From positions 1-40,237 of the forward strand of contig CALLPL010000025.1 in the NCBI GenBank assembly GCA_938015455.1: a stretch of 40,237 nucleotides of DNA, given 5' to 3'. The notes under the pieces are model-generated. The model did no database searches. It was given only the letters and a program-made list of their open reading frames with translations, and was not told the DNA's origin. Shown piece by piece: positions 10,806 through 20,540 of the stretch. Origin of the DNA: an uncultured Candidatus Altimarinota bacterium (GTDB taxonomy: Bacteria; Patescibacteriota; Gracilibacteria; BD1-5; UBA6164). Positions within the stretch are counted from its first letter, which is position 1; each line of letters begins with the position of its first letter. The position numbers were made by a program, and so were the translations under genes.

Positions 10806-12867
10806 ATTTTGTTCTCTTTCTCTTACGTTTTTCTCTTCTGTTAGGGCTTCTTACGTTTCACCTACTGTTAGACTCTTTTTTTCATCTGAGCTGCCTTTTT
10901 TGATGCTCATAATGTAAGTTTTTTATCCTTGAAAACGAAAGGAGAGTGATCCTTCATACAAGTGCCCCAGAGCAAGTTACTGTGATCTCAATTTCATCTT
11001 TCGCATGTATATATGCTCAAGTCATACGCATAGTATTGGAGTGTAAGCCACCAGTAAAGATTTTATTAAAATTCTTTTGATCACCATTTATTGTAATAGT
11101 GTTAATTCTTTCAACAGCATCTGAGTATGCTTTCAGCTTATCGCTGAGAACGTCGTGCTGTTCAGATAGAATGTTCTCATCTTCAGCTGGGATATATTCT
11201 CTATAGTAATTTTTTATTTCTCAAAGCTCTGCCCTTGAAAGTTGTACTTCTAATAGAACGAATACTCAAGGCACCTCAGAAATAGGTAGTGTTATATCTC
11301 ACAGTTCAGTAGAACTAGAGGAGATGCTTGTTTCTCACTTTTTTTGTGCTTCTCTGAGTTTCTCCTGATATTTATATATACTATTTTTCTTTGTATTGGC
11401 TATCCGAGATCCAACACTTCATGAGAAGAGTTGATATCCTATCCTTAAGTCCTCACCACTAAACATAAAATCGGTTTTAGCTACTAAGTCTAAAAAACGA
11501 TGACCTTTAACATATTCTCATGAATTTCTTCTTCATTTTCTTGATTCTAAAAGATCAACGAACAAAAACTCTAATAGCTTAGGTCCTCTAAGTTTGTCTG
11601 TTGTAGTCACGATGTGCTCTGTTCCATCGAAATTTAATACAGATTCGAGTGTTTGAAATGATTCTCTTCATATAGTTGAATCAATAAAATCTGTTATTTC
11701 CATGACTATATCACGAGCGTCATCTCATACTTCATGGAGTATTGCTCCCCAGTTTCTTCTCTTCATTGCAATATTTGAGATATTACTAGCGTCTCATCAA
11801 ATAAACTTTGATTTTTGTAGTATTTTCATTTTAGCACGAACTTGTGATATAATTCTCCATATTTGTACCTTTTTTATTTCTGCTACAATATGCTGAATTT
11901 CACTTGTGAGTTTTCTTTCAAGAGCCTTGTTCTTCTTTGACTTTCTACTTTTCGGTGAATCAAGTCTTTGTATCATTTCATCAACGGTCCTTTGTTCTTT
12001 CGGTCAGTATACTAAAGAACTATCAGTAAGAATAGACGTAAGCATGTTCTTTACCTTGAGAGCTTCTTTGATAAGATTTCGTGATTTTCAATGACTTACA
12101 CCGATAGTATGGAGATACTTTATAGCCCCGTCCTCTCGCCTATTCTTTAGGAAGAATTCTTCTAGTAGTACGTTGTTATCATTTCTTGCACTTCGTGAGT
12201 CTTTTTGTCTCACAGAGTGATTGAGGATTTTTCAGAAATCACTATTAGCAATAAAAACAGTTATACTTTTGCTTCATTGGTCTTTTTTTTCTTTATGGAT
12301 TGATCAAATTCTTTTTTGCCAAGTCTTGGCTTTTCCCTGAATAATTTTATCAGCAGCTCCAAATTTATACATCTGATACCATAAATTTCTTATATCTATA
12401 TCATCTGCTTCTAAAGATTGTAGGAACTCTTGAGAGAGATGCATTCCTAATAACTTACATTTTTTTTGCTGTGACAGGAATAGACGTAATGCTAACCAAT
12501 GAACATTACTTCCATGAAAAAATTGGTCAGCTTCTTCTCAAATAGCTTCATGTAATTCTTGTTTGAGAGTAACGATAATATCTCCGCGGTTTCACCGAGA
12601 TATAGGCTTTATCTCAATATTCATATCAGCGGACTTTTCTGTTGAGTATCATTGTGATTTTAAAAAGCTAGAAAGAGATATTGCAGTCTTGTTTCATGCA
12701 AAGTAAATCTTAACTTCACTAGCATCGTATTCTGAAAGTAAGCGGGGAATTATGTATTTGAGGTTAGTGTCTTTTTCAACAAAGTCAGTGTTCACAAAAA
12801 GATAATCTCAAACATCAAGTATTTCAGGAGCCTCGGGGGTACTATTTGGTAGACTATTGAAAAGCAT
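10804..12867 (-). CDS. Large hypothetical protein, 687 aa
   Basis: Not recognised. A single frame of 687 codons is open once TGA is Gly (about 30 TGA codons); under the standard code it is shredded into short pieces. No signal peptide or membrane segment. The N-terminal 100 residues look like an alpha/beta domain (YLFVNTDFVEKDTNL, KIYFAGNKTAISLSSFL). The middle is helical and Lys/Arg-rich (SPKSRKSKKNKALERKLTSEIQ), a central part holds WGAILHEVGDDARDIV, and the C-terminus ends in a strongly basic tail (NRREKRKRKRTK). The basic regions suggest nucleic-acid binding; this is inference only. It is flanked by terminators on both sides, so it is probably transcribed alone. Confidence 0.8.
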
Positions 12868-12877
12868 GAAAAATATT

Positions 12878-12914
12878 AAAACACTATATTTGCTAAATAT
12901 AAATATAGTGTTTT
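12878..12914 (-). terminator. Terminator between the HAD-like gene and the 687-aa gene
   Basis: A perfect 14 bp stem (aaaacactatattt/aaatatagtgtttt) with a 9 nt loop, 42 bp after the HAD-like stop and 10 bp before the 687-aa start. Confidence 0.65.
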
Positions 12915-12955
12915 AATACGTAATAGCAATAAAAATAGATTATATGCTCAATCTA

Positions 12956-13564
12956 TTATATCTCTTCAATCTTTTTATATCCATTATTTCCATCCATCTC
13001 TACCTGCATAACGGTAAGTGTGCATCAAAAGATTCATTCAATGAGTTCTTTGTATTCCAAGAAAAATCGTGGTTTATCATCATATACTACTATTTCAGTA
13101 GGAATATATTTAATCTGATACAGTATGTATTGGATTGTTGAGAGAATCTTATCTTTTTCTTCTTTATGGACTACAAGTGGGATATGAGAGATTCATAGTG
13201 CATCAAGCTTGGCTTTTTGAATATCTTCAAATCCTGTTGTGAGGAAGACTGAGTTATTTGGACTCAAGAGACTTATAATATCTTTAGGAGCCTGTTTTCA
13301 TTGGTAGTATTTTGCTATGATGTAGGGAATACCAAGCTGAAATTTAATAAGCCTGTTTATTGCTTCTTCAGGATTTTCCTTTAGGAGAGGTTCATTTTGC
13401 TTAAGCTCGTTTCGACAAAATATGGTTTCATCTAGACCGCTCACAATAAATTTTCCATCTATCTTTGGAAGTCTCGCAACCTCCTCAAGAAAACGACGCG
13501 TAAAAAACTCATTATGTGTGAGTTCTCCCATTAAGTCTTCGAGTCTGTCGATGTATACGGCCAT
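12956..13564 (-). CDS. HAD-like protein lacking the nucleophile (paralogue A)
   Basis: 202 residues, the same length as the intact paralogue at 14543-15151 and alignable along its whole length (for example KYIPTEIVVYDDKPRFFLEYKELIE against KYIPSEIIVYEDRPQYFVEYRDFLE, and both end in GYKKIE-I). HAD phosphatases use the first Asp of a DxD motif as nucleophile. Here the motif is FIVSGLDET (residues 39-47): the first Asp is Gly43, encoded by an ordinary GGT. The second acidic position and the C-terminal DD motif remain. It is probably inactive as a phosphatase, or acts as a binding or regulatory partner. The DDKP/EDRP motif recalls the HAD group linked to RNA repair (HAD_SAK), with low certainty. 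Confidence 0.75.
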
Positions 13565-13576
13565 AAATAGAGAGGT

Positions 13577-13655
13577 TTAAATTTCTTCTATTTTATTATA
13601 TCCTATATTTTCTCTGAATTCAAGAAAGAGCTTTGGTTTTTTGTACTTCTTGTAT
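13577..13655 (-). pseudogene. Remnant of a third HAD-like paralogue (3' end only)
   Basis: The intergenic stretch reads, in one minus-strand frame, YKKYKKPKLFLEFRENIGYNKIEEI then TAA. This matches the C-terminal ends of both neighbouring HAD-like paralogues (DDKPRFFLEYKE and GYKKIEEI). There is a deletion between the two matching parts and no 5' portion is visible. The match is short, so chance is not excluded. Confidence 0.45.
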
Positions 13656-13682
13656 GAGGAATGTGAAATATAGTTTTAGGTC

Positions 13683-14309
13683 TTACCTGCTCCTGCTTTG
13701 TTTCAAGAAGCTAAGAGGATTGAGGTATTCAAGTCTACTTTTAATTATAAACTTTGCTTCCATGCCAGGTTTGACTTGGTATAGTCACTCTATATCAGCG
13801 AAGAGCCTTTCTAACCAATCTATTCCAAAGCCTATGATAAAGTTATCTTCTATATCGATAATAGTTTTTAGCTTATCTCAAAGAGTTTCTCGCGCTTTCG
13901 CGCTTACATCAGTACTTGGTTTATTAAAAAGTGCGAGAATTTCTACTACAGCACCTTCACTCTCGAAAAATCGTACAAGTCTCATAAGAGTGTTACCTGT
14001 ATCTATCATGTCCTCTACTATTAGTACTTTAACTCAATCTTTAAGATTCATTGTATCTCGTAGTTTTGTTTTTAATTCTTCAGGAATGTCATCTCAACTA
14101 GATTGCATGTTAGCTCCATAACTCGAAACAGGCTCTCTGATTATCCTCTCTTCGGGAATATCAAGCGTACTAGTGGCTATATTTGCGAATTTTTCAGCTG
14201 AATACATGGCAACAAAAACCTCTCCATCATTTCCTAAGCGTTCTTTGAGTCTTTCTCAATGTTCTTTTAGATAGGAATCTATTTTACTCAGGATATTTTC
14301 TTCAGACAT
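13683..14309 (-). CDS. Hypoxanthine/xanthine-type phosphoribosyltransferase
   Basis: 208 residues from the ATG at 14309. Type I phosphoribosyltransferase: the PRPP-binding loop VLIVEDMIDTGNT lies near residues 96-108, with the two acidic residues and the TG, and FIIGFGIDWLERL corresponds to the conserved 'vGyGlDy' segment of purine phosphoribosyltransferases, where the Asp contacts the base. Function inferred: purine salvage from hypoxanthine/guanine, useful to a reduced, host-dependent cell. The N-terminus (MSEENILSKIDSYLKEHGERL) may be incomplete: the frame stays open for 59 codons upstream with protein-like content but no ATG. It lies between the two HAD-like paralogues. Confidence 0.82.
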
Positions 14310-14486
14310 TACTAATTGGAGATATCACCCATCGACCAACTCTGCGACCTTTTCAGCACAATTGTTGAGAATTCTACTTATAGCTCAGCCTAGTGACTCT
14401 CGAGATCATTCAGTGGACGCTTGTATATTTATATCTGGCAGAGTATCTTTGTAAGAAATAATGAAATAACTATAGAATATAATATT
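14310..14486 (-). other. Open in-frame extension upstream of the phosphoribosyltransferase start
   Basis: From the in-frame TAA at 14487-14489 down to the ATG at 14309 the frame is open and reads like protein (ASTEGSRESLGGAISRI, NNCAEKVAELVDGG, with TGA at plausible Gly positions). No ATG or GTG is present; a TTG occurs late (at VAE-L-VDGG). Either translation starts at a rare codon, or an ancestral longer N-terminus lost its start. Confidence 0.4.
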
Positions 14487-14542
14487 TTATAGTCAAATAA
14501 TTTCTAATAGAGTCAGTAACGAGTTAAACTTTTAAAAGATTT

Positions 14543-15151
14543 TTAAATGGCTTCTATCTTCTTATATCCATCATTTCCATTCATTTCAACAAACATGATA
14601 GTTATTTTGCATCAAAGTATTGATTCAAGAAAATCTCTATACTCTACGAAGTATTGAGGTCTATCTTCATATACTATTATTTCACTCGGAATATACTTGA
14701 GTTCAAAGAGTACGTAGCGAATAGTTTCGAGGATCTTTTCTTTTCCCTCATAGACTACTACAAGAGGAAACATATCAAAATTACCGGCCTTAGCCTTCAT
14801 TTGAGCATATTCTGGGACTCAAGCTGTGAGAACTAGATTTTCCTCATTTCACTTCATAATATCGATTATATCCTGAGGAGCATTCTGATTTACATAAAAC
14901 CTCTCTATGATATCATGAATACCAAAGTGATTAATTACTACATCGTTTCCTGCCTGAGCTCTATTCTTTTTTAAGAGAGGTTCATCTATAGCTAAACGAT
15001 CTCTTGATAAGAGTGTATCATCTATGTCACATATGATAAACTTTGTATCTCGCTTCTCGAGTTTTTTAACCTCAGTCAAGTAGAAATCCACGAAACCGAC
15101 TCTATTAGTAAGTCAGGATATTTTTTCTTTTAATTGGGTTGTTGTATTCAT
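14543..15151 (-). CDS. HAD-like phosphatase (paralogue B, intact)
   Basis: 202 residues from the ATG at 15151. HAD-superfamily motif I is intact: FIICDIDDTLLSR, with Asp42 as nucleophile and Asp44 as acid/base. The C-terminal EIIVYEDRPQYFVEY supplies the acidic motif IV. The EDRP form recalls HAD enzymes associated with RNA repair; the substrate is unknown. The sister protein at 12956-13564 has lost the nucleophile. The upstream genes are small membrane proteins in the same orientation (30 bp gap). Confidence 0.82.
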
Positions 15152-15181
15152 AGCAGTTATGTTTTTGAAAATTATTAAAAG

Positions 15182-15574
15182 TTAAACACTTACTCAGCTC
15201 AAAGCTAGTATATATAAAAGAAAAACAGTGAAAAAAGTTCCAAGGAAAGATACTGTAAGTAGTACTAGTTCATTTTTATTATAATTTGTTTTGCAATGAC
15301 GTGTATATAAAAGTCCTGCTGATAAAAATGATATAAATACTGGTCAAATCATGAATGGTAGTATTGGGATCTTATAGTTAACTATAGTAAAGAAGATAAA
15401 GCAAACAACAAACGTTCCAAAGAAGAAAATGTAGCCAGGCCAGTTATATTCTCAGTGAGAAAAGATATTTCTAAGTGCTTTTAAAATCAAAAAAGTTATA
15501 ACATAAGGAATGATCCACAAGCTATAAAACACAGCCATTTTAACTATTATATATGTTTCAACTATTTCAGACAT
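15182..15574 (-). CDS. Small four-helix membrane protein, 130 aa
   Basis: No family recognised. Four hydrophobic segments are visible: MAVFYSLWIIPYVITFLIL, YIFFFGTFVVCFIFFTIV, IPILPFMIGPVFISFLSAG and LVLLTVSFLGTFFTVFLLYILAL, with short polar loops. Two of the membrane glycines are TGA. It lies 24 bp after another small membrane protein of similar size and topology, with no clear sequence identity between them, and 30 bp before HAD-like paralogue B. Confidence 0.75.
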
Positions 15575-15598
15575 ATTCTATTTCTTAAGAATTATTCT

Positions 15599-15985
15599 TT
15601 ACAAGCTAGCTCAACCTAATATTGCTCAGCATAAAATTAATATAAGTGTCAGGATAACGGATATAGATAAAAAACAACGTATGTCTTTTTTTATATTATC
15701 TTGGTGTATTTTCTCAGAATAGTTCTTGAAAATAATTGAAGACCCAACTACTGATATAAAATAAAATACAATGAATCATATGAAAGTTCATATCTCAAAT
15801 AGGAGATGCCATTGTATCATTATAGAAATAAGAACAGAAATAAATAGAACCATATGTCACATGTGAAGTGGGTCAAACTTCTCTTTTTTAAATAGATTGG
15901 ATCAAAATTTTAACAATAAAAACGGAGTGAAATAAATACAAGTTATTATAAAAGATATAGAAAATGTAAGTGGATTTAGAAACAT
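15599..15985 (-). CDS. Small four-helix membrane protein, 128 aa
   Basis: No family recognised. Hydrophobic segments: PLTFSISFIITCIYFTPFLLL, HMVLFISVLISIMIQWHLLF, TFIGFIVFYFISVVGSSIIF and CFLSISVILTLILILCGAILG. A His-rich loop (FDPLHMGHMV) separates the first two. It starts 5 bp after the ileS stop codon, so the two are probably cotranscribed. Confidence 0.75.
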
Positions 15986-15990
15986 ATTTT

Positions 15991-18900
15991 TTATTTCTTA
16001 AGAATTATTTTTGCTATCGTTTCTCAGAGCTCTATTTCTTTCTCTACATCTCAAGATGAGAGAGAACTATCAAGAGTAGAGAGCGTCTCAGAGGCTATAT
16101 CATAGCTTGCGAGGATCGCTTCTAGGTTCTCTACTATGATATTCACGCTTATTCTATCGTCAACCTGATATCAGGCCTCTTTACGAGCCTCCTGTATATG
16201 CCTAACGATGTCTCGCGCTTGTCCCTCGACCTCAAGCTCTGGAGTGATCTCAAGATTCATCGCGATAACCATACCAAATCCTGACTCTATATTGTCTGAT
16301 TCTCCTTCAGTCACATAGGCAAACTCAAACTCTCATTCCTCGAGCCAAACTTCACTTCCGTCATCAAGTGTTATAAATACCCCAGCGCTTGCGTCTTGTT
16401 CTTCAAAGTTTCACTGCTTTGCTGCTTTCATAATGTCCTTAACTTGTTTTCCAAATTTTGGCCCGATGAGACGACCATTTGGCTTACAGATCTTTTGTGC
16501 TATAGAGCTAGAATCTACTTCGAGAACCTCCTTGATATTGAGTTCTTCTTTGATGATGTCTTTGTAATACTCACTCAGGTGTTCTCAGGTAGAAATACTT
16601 TGAAGTGGTTGCCTGACTCTGATTTTTTGAGCTGTTCTAAGCGATAAACCAAGATTAATAACTTTTTGGCAGAGATCCATAGAGCTATTGAGCTCTGTGT
16701 CTATGAGCGAACTGTCTGCTTTTGGAAAGTCTGTGAGATGCACAGACTCATTTCCTGTGAGATTTTTATAAATTTCCTCCGTTACAAATGGCATAAATGG
16801 AGCAACGACTTGTGAAAGCATTACAAGGACCTCGTAGAGCGTTTCGTATGCCTGCATCTTATCTCCATCATTCTCTGATTTCCAGAAACGTTTTCTTGAT
16901 CTTCTAATGTACCAGTTTGTCAGATTATCCATGAACCTGACGATAGGACGAGTTGCATCTGTGACTTCATAGTTCTCCATTCATTTTTCTACTTCTGCAA
17001 TGAGGGTGTGAGTTTCTGAGATGATCCATACATCGAGAGGATTTGACCTCACCCTAACCCTCTCCTTAGAGGAGAAGGGACTAGCTGCAGTTTCATCCTC
17101 TCCTTGAGGAGAGGAATTGAGGTGAGGTTTTTGGAAACCATCAATATTTGCGTAAGTGGTAAAGAAAGAGTAAGTATTCCAGAGAGGGAGAATAACTTTT
17201 TTAATCACCTCTACAATTCCTTCTTCTTTGAAATCCATGTTTCCACCGGTAAGTAGGGGAGAGTTGGCCATGTAGAATCTAATAGCATCAGCTCCATATT
17301 TCTGAATTGTTCCTCGTGGATCAGGATAGTTTCCATATGATTTACTCATCTTGCGTCCATCTGATCCATTTACGATTCCCGTAGTTATGACATTGGTAAA
17401 TGCTCTCTTATCAAAGAGTGCGACTCCTACCACATGCATGACATAAAACCATGCTCTCACTTGTCCGATATACTCGACAATAAAGTCAGCAGGATATGAA
17501 CTCTCCATTGGAGCTTTATTTTCAAAGGGGTAGTGCATCTGCGCATATGGCATAGACCCTGAATCCATCCACACGTCGAGTACTTCTGGGAGTCTCTGCA
17601 TTGGTTCTCAATGTTTGATTGTTCCTATAAGTACAGATATATTTCACTCGAGTGAGTGGTCTCATGTTTCTCTCTCAATAAAAGTAGCTCAGAATTTTTC
17701 TGCGAATTCTCTTCCTTTTTCAAAAGGAGTTGTCTGGTCATCTTTTGCATGGATAGCTATACACTCATCTACAAGCTTTGTGAGATTAAAAGTATCTAAA
17801 CTCTTGTGAATAGCTGCTATATTCGGTCTTTGTCCGTCCTGGGTACTTGCACTACTTCCAGGGGCCTTCATTACTAACCTCTTAAGTTTTATATTATTTT
17901 CTATAATATACTTTGTAGTCATTAAGCATCATAGCGAGCTTGCATATACAGCATCATACTCAGAAAAATCTATAGTATCGAATGTCTCTTTCCAAGATTC
18001 ATAGCTGGGGTCCTTTTGAATATTGAATTGAAGCAGTTCAAGTTCCATTCATTGCTGTTTAAAGTCCTCTTTGAGTTTTATCCATTTTTCTCATGTTATA
18101 TTACTCTCATGTCCATGTACTCAGAGAACTTTTTTTGCTACGAAAGACTTTTCACTAGAGATAAAGATATCATCAATAAATGGTCTGTGTAAATTAAGCT
18201 CTTTTCACTCAAACTCTCAGCTAGTAAAATAGTATTTTCCTTCTTTTTCTTCTAATTGACCGAACGGTTTATTTCATTCAAAAATTTCTTTTTTACTGGC
18301 AAGTACTCTGAGCTCATCATTTGAGTTTTTCCAGATAGGCATAGGAGTTCCCCAATAACGGGTTCGGCTGATACACCAATCAGGAGCTGACTCAACTGAT
18401 TTGAGGAATTGCCCGTGTTTCAGATGATTTGGTTGCCAGTTGATTCCTTCGTTTTCAGCTATGAGCTTATCCTTCATATCCTGGATATTCACGAACCATG
18501 AGTCTTGAGCCTTATAGATGAGCGGAGTTCATGAGCGAGGACACATCGCAACTCGGTGATTAATAGATTCTTTCTTGAAGAGTCTTCCCATCTCTTTGAG
18601 TTTTTCTGAGATTACATCATTTGCTTCTATATAATGCATTCCCTCATAATCAGAGATTTCTTCTGTGTATTTCCCAGCATTATCCAGAGCAGCTGATATA
18701 TGAACTCCTACTTTCTGTGCCAGTTGAAAATCGACGTCCCCAAACTCAGGAGCTTGATGCCCAATACCTGTACCGTCAGTATCAGTGATAAAGTCTGCAT
18801 CGAGAATTTTATGATTCTTCTCTGGATCAACCGTTCATTGATAGTACTTGAAAGGAGCCTCATAGCTGAGTCCAATAAGATCAGATCCCATAAAACTTTC

Positions 18901-19740
18901 CACTATCTCATATTCACGGCCCTTGAATACTGTTTCTACTCTCGCAGTTGCGAGGATATAATAATCTCACTCAGAAGAGACTCGGCTATAGGCAAGTTTT
19001 GAATTAAGAGCCATACTCATATGAGCAGGAATAGTCCACGGGGTAGTCGTCCAAGCGAGGATGAAATCTCCAGTTTTTACATGCGTATGATCCTGGGTGA
19101 GTGGAAACATCACTGTAACTGCTGGATCAGAAACGGTTTCGTATGAGTCGTCCATCGCGACCTCAAAGTTTGAGATAGGAGTAGAGAGTTTCCAAGAGTA
19201 GAGCGAGACTCTTTGACCTTTATATACCATACCCTTATCCCACATAGACTTAAACACCCACATAACAGACTCCATATAATCCTGATCCATCGTCTTATAT
19301 GCATTCTCCATATCTACCCAACGACCAATATGATCGATATACCAGTCCCACTCAGCAGATGTTTCCTGAGTATATTTATAACATTCCTCGATAAAGGTCT
19401 TGATACCAATCTTTTCGATATCTTTGCTCGATTCGAGTCCTAGTTTTTTCTGAACCTTTTCCTCAATTGGCAGGCCATGACAATCCCAACCCCAAACACG
19501 TTCACAACGTTTTCCTTGCATCGTATGATACCTAGGAACAATATCCTTAATTATACTCGAGAGCAGGGAACCATAGTGAGGAGTCCCCGTAATAAACGGA
19601 GGACCATCATAAAACCTATACGGATTCTCCGCAGGTCTCTGCTCAATAGACTTCTTAAAGGTATCATTCTCCTTCCAGAATGCTACGATCTTTGCCTCCA
19701 TCTCTGGAAAGCTCTGTTTTGGGTTTACTTTTGGGAACAT
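15991..19740 (-). CDS. ileS: Isoleucyl-tRNA synthetase with an inserted alpha/beta-hydrolase domain
   Basis: 1249 residues, clearly longer than the usual 1040-1100 of type 2 (eukaryote-like) IleRS. It charges tRNA-Ile in the cytoplasm. Seen: ATP motif I as HYGS (residues 55-58; family form HYGH), the WTTTPWT(I/L)P editing-domain entry near 240, the WYWGTPMPIW-type segment RTRYWGTPMPIW near 445, RLPEVLDVWMDSGSMPYAQ from about 716, and KMSKS at 797-801. Between LHRPFIDDIF and RLPEVLDVW, where a zinc-binding knob normally lies, there is a domain of about 180 residues resembling an RBBP9/YdeN-type serine hydrolase (separate entry), and no CxxC pairs. A palindromic repeat is translated at about residues 871-898. 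The frame is continuous from the ATG at 19740 to TAA with many TGA codons. Confidence 0.96.
17046..17128 (-). repeat. Palindromic repeat inserted in frame in ileS
   Basis: Two hairpins (cctctcctcaaggagagg and cttctcctctaaggagag type) joined by a short core containing tgaaactgcagc, with outer inverted ends acctcac/gtgaggt. It is translated in frame as a Ser/Gly/Glu/Arg-rich loop (PHLNSSPQGEDETAASPF, then SSKERVRVRSN) between two helices of the catalytic-to-anticodon-domain junction. The same layout is seen at 33083-33188 (intergenic) and, with variation, at 31021-31099 (in the AAA ATPase). Confidence 0.85.
17603..18147 (-). other. Serine alpha/beta-hydrolase domain embedded in IleRS
   Basis: About 182 residues (roughly 532-713 of IleRS). 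It begins VAKKVLGVHGHESNITGEKW, resembling the first strand and oxyanion loop of RBBP9/YdeN-like hydrolases, continues with YDAVYASSLGCLMTTKYI, where Ser602 is at the nucleophile position of the family GHSLGG motif (here ASSLGC), then ECIAIHAKDDQTTPFEKG with the Asp667/Asp668 pair, and ATFIERETGDHSLEG with His695. The order strand-Ser-Asp-His and the spacing fit a complete catalytic triad. Whether it is active, and on what, cannot be told from sequence. Confidence 0.8.
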
Positions 19741-19752
19741 AGGGTAGTGGGG

Positions 19753-20448
19753 TTAGTTTTTAAAGCACTTGTAAAAGTTGCGTATAAACATTGGATTTTT
19801 ATCGAAGCACTCATAAATATTGGTTTCACTGGTAATTTGTTCTATGTTTTCGGTTGGAGCAGTGATATTAGTTTTCCTTTTCATTAATCAAGTATCGATA
19901 TTTATGGTAGTAGTAGAATTCGCTCATCATCAGTCACCTGAGAAATATGAATATATAGTGAAAGTATTTTTTTTCTCAAACGCAGTTTTTATAGGGAAGT
20001 CACTCTGGAATAATAATTTTTTATAGTCATTATTTCAAATGAAAATAAAACAGTCATATGCATCATTGTCTCTATGTCTAATACTTGCGCAATTTTCAAC
20101 TTCTTTTATATTATTAACTTGTGAAGAGTTGTAAGAATTTGTATATACATAAATATTCTTTTCTGAATTATCGGGGTTTAGATATTCATGAACAAGTTTC
20201 ATTTCTTGAAAGTTTAGGTGTTTATAAAACTCAAGCTCATGTACTTCATTCTTTAACTCTGTATTTTCTTTTTCTAATTTATTTACGTGAGCGCTCAATT
20301 GACTGATTTGTGATTCTCCAAAATCCTCAGCCCTATTGAGTTTTTCAATATATTCCTTCTCTAATTCTTCAATTTCAACTACCTGTTCACTATTATTACA
20401 AGAAGCTATAATTAGTAAGATACTACATAATAGTAATATTTTTTTCAT
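19753..20448 (-). CDS. Lipoprotein of unknown function, 231 aa
   Basis: N-terminal lipoprotein signal (MKKILLLCSILLIIASC; Cys17 is the likely lipidated residue), so it is an exported, membrane-anchored protein. A coiled-coil stretch follows (VEIEELEKEYIEKLNRAEDF, LSAHVNKLEKENTELKNEVHELE). The gene does not end at the TGA at 20035: with TGA as Gly it continues for 94 residues (FIFIGNNDYKKLLFQSDFP, YSYFSGDGGGANSTTTINID) to TAA, 12 bp before ileS. This removes an apparent intergenic region and makes cotranscription with ileS likely. No family recognised. Confidence 0.85.
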
Positions 20449-20540
20449 TTTTGATATGTATTATTAAAATTATTTAAGGAAGTGACTTTCCTATGAATCG
20501 AAAAATAAGTATTTAGTTTTGTGTCGTTTCGGACATAGGT

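Noticed and set aside
13633-14121. Plus-strand frame of 162 codons opposite the phosphoribosyltransferase
   Set aside because: The minus strand encodes a clear PRPP-binding motif in a continuous frame; the plus-strand frame has no recognisable content.
19477-19887. Plus-strand frames opposite ileS (including 136 codons at 19477)
   Set aside because: Antisense shadows of a strongly conserved synthetase.
19820-20026. Plus-strand frame that looks like a small membrane protein between ileS and the lipoprotein
   Set aside because: The minus-strand lipoprotein continues through the TGA at 20035 to 19753 when TGA is Gly, so this frame is a shadow.
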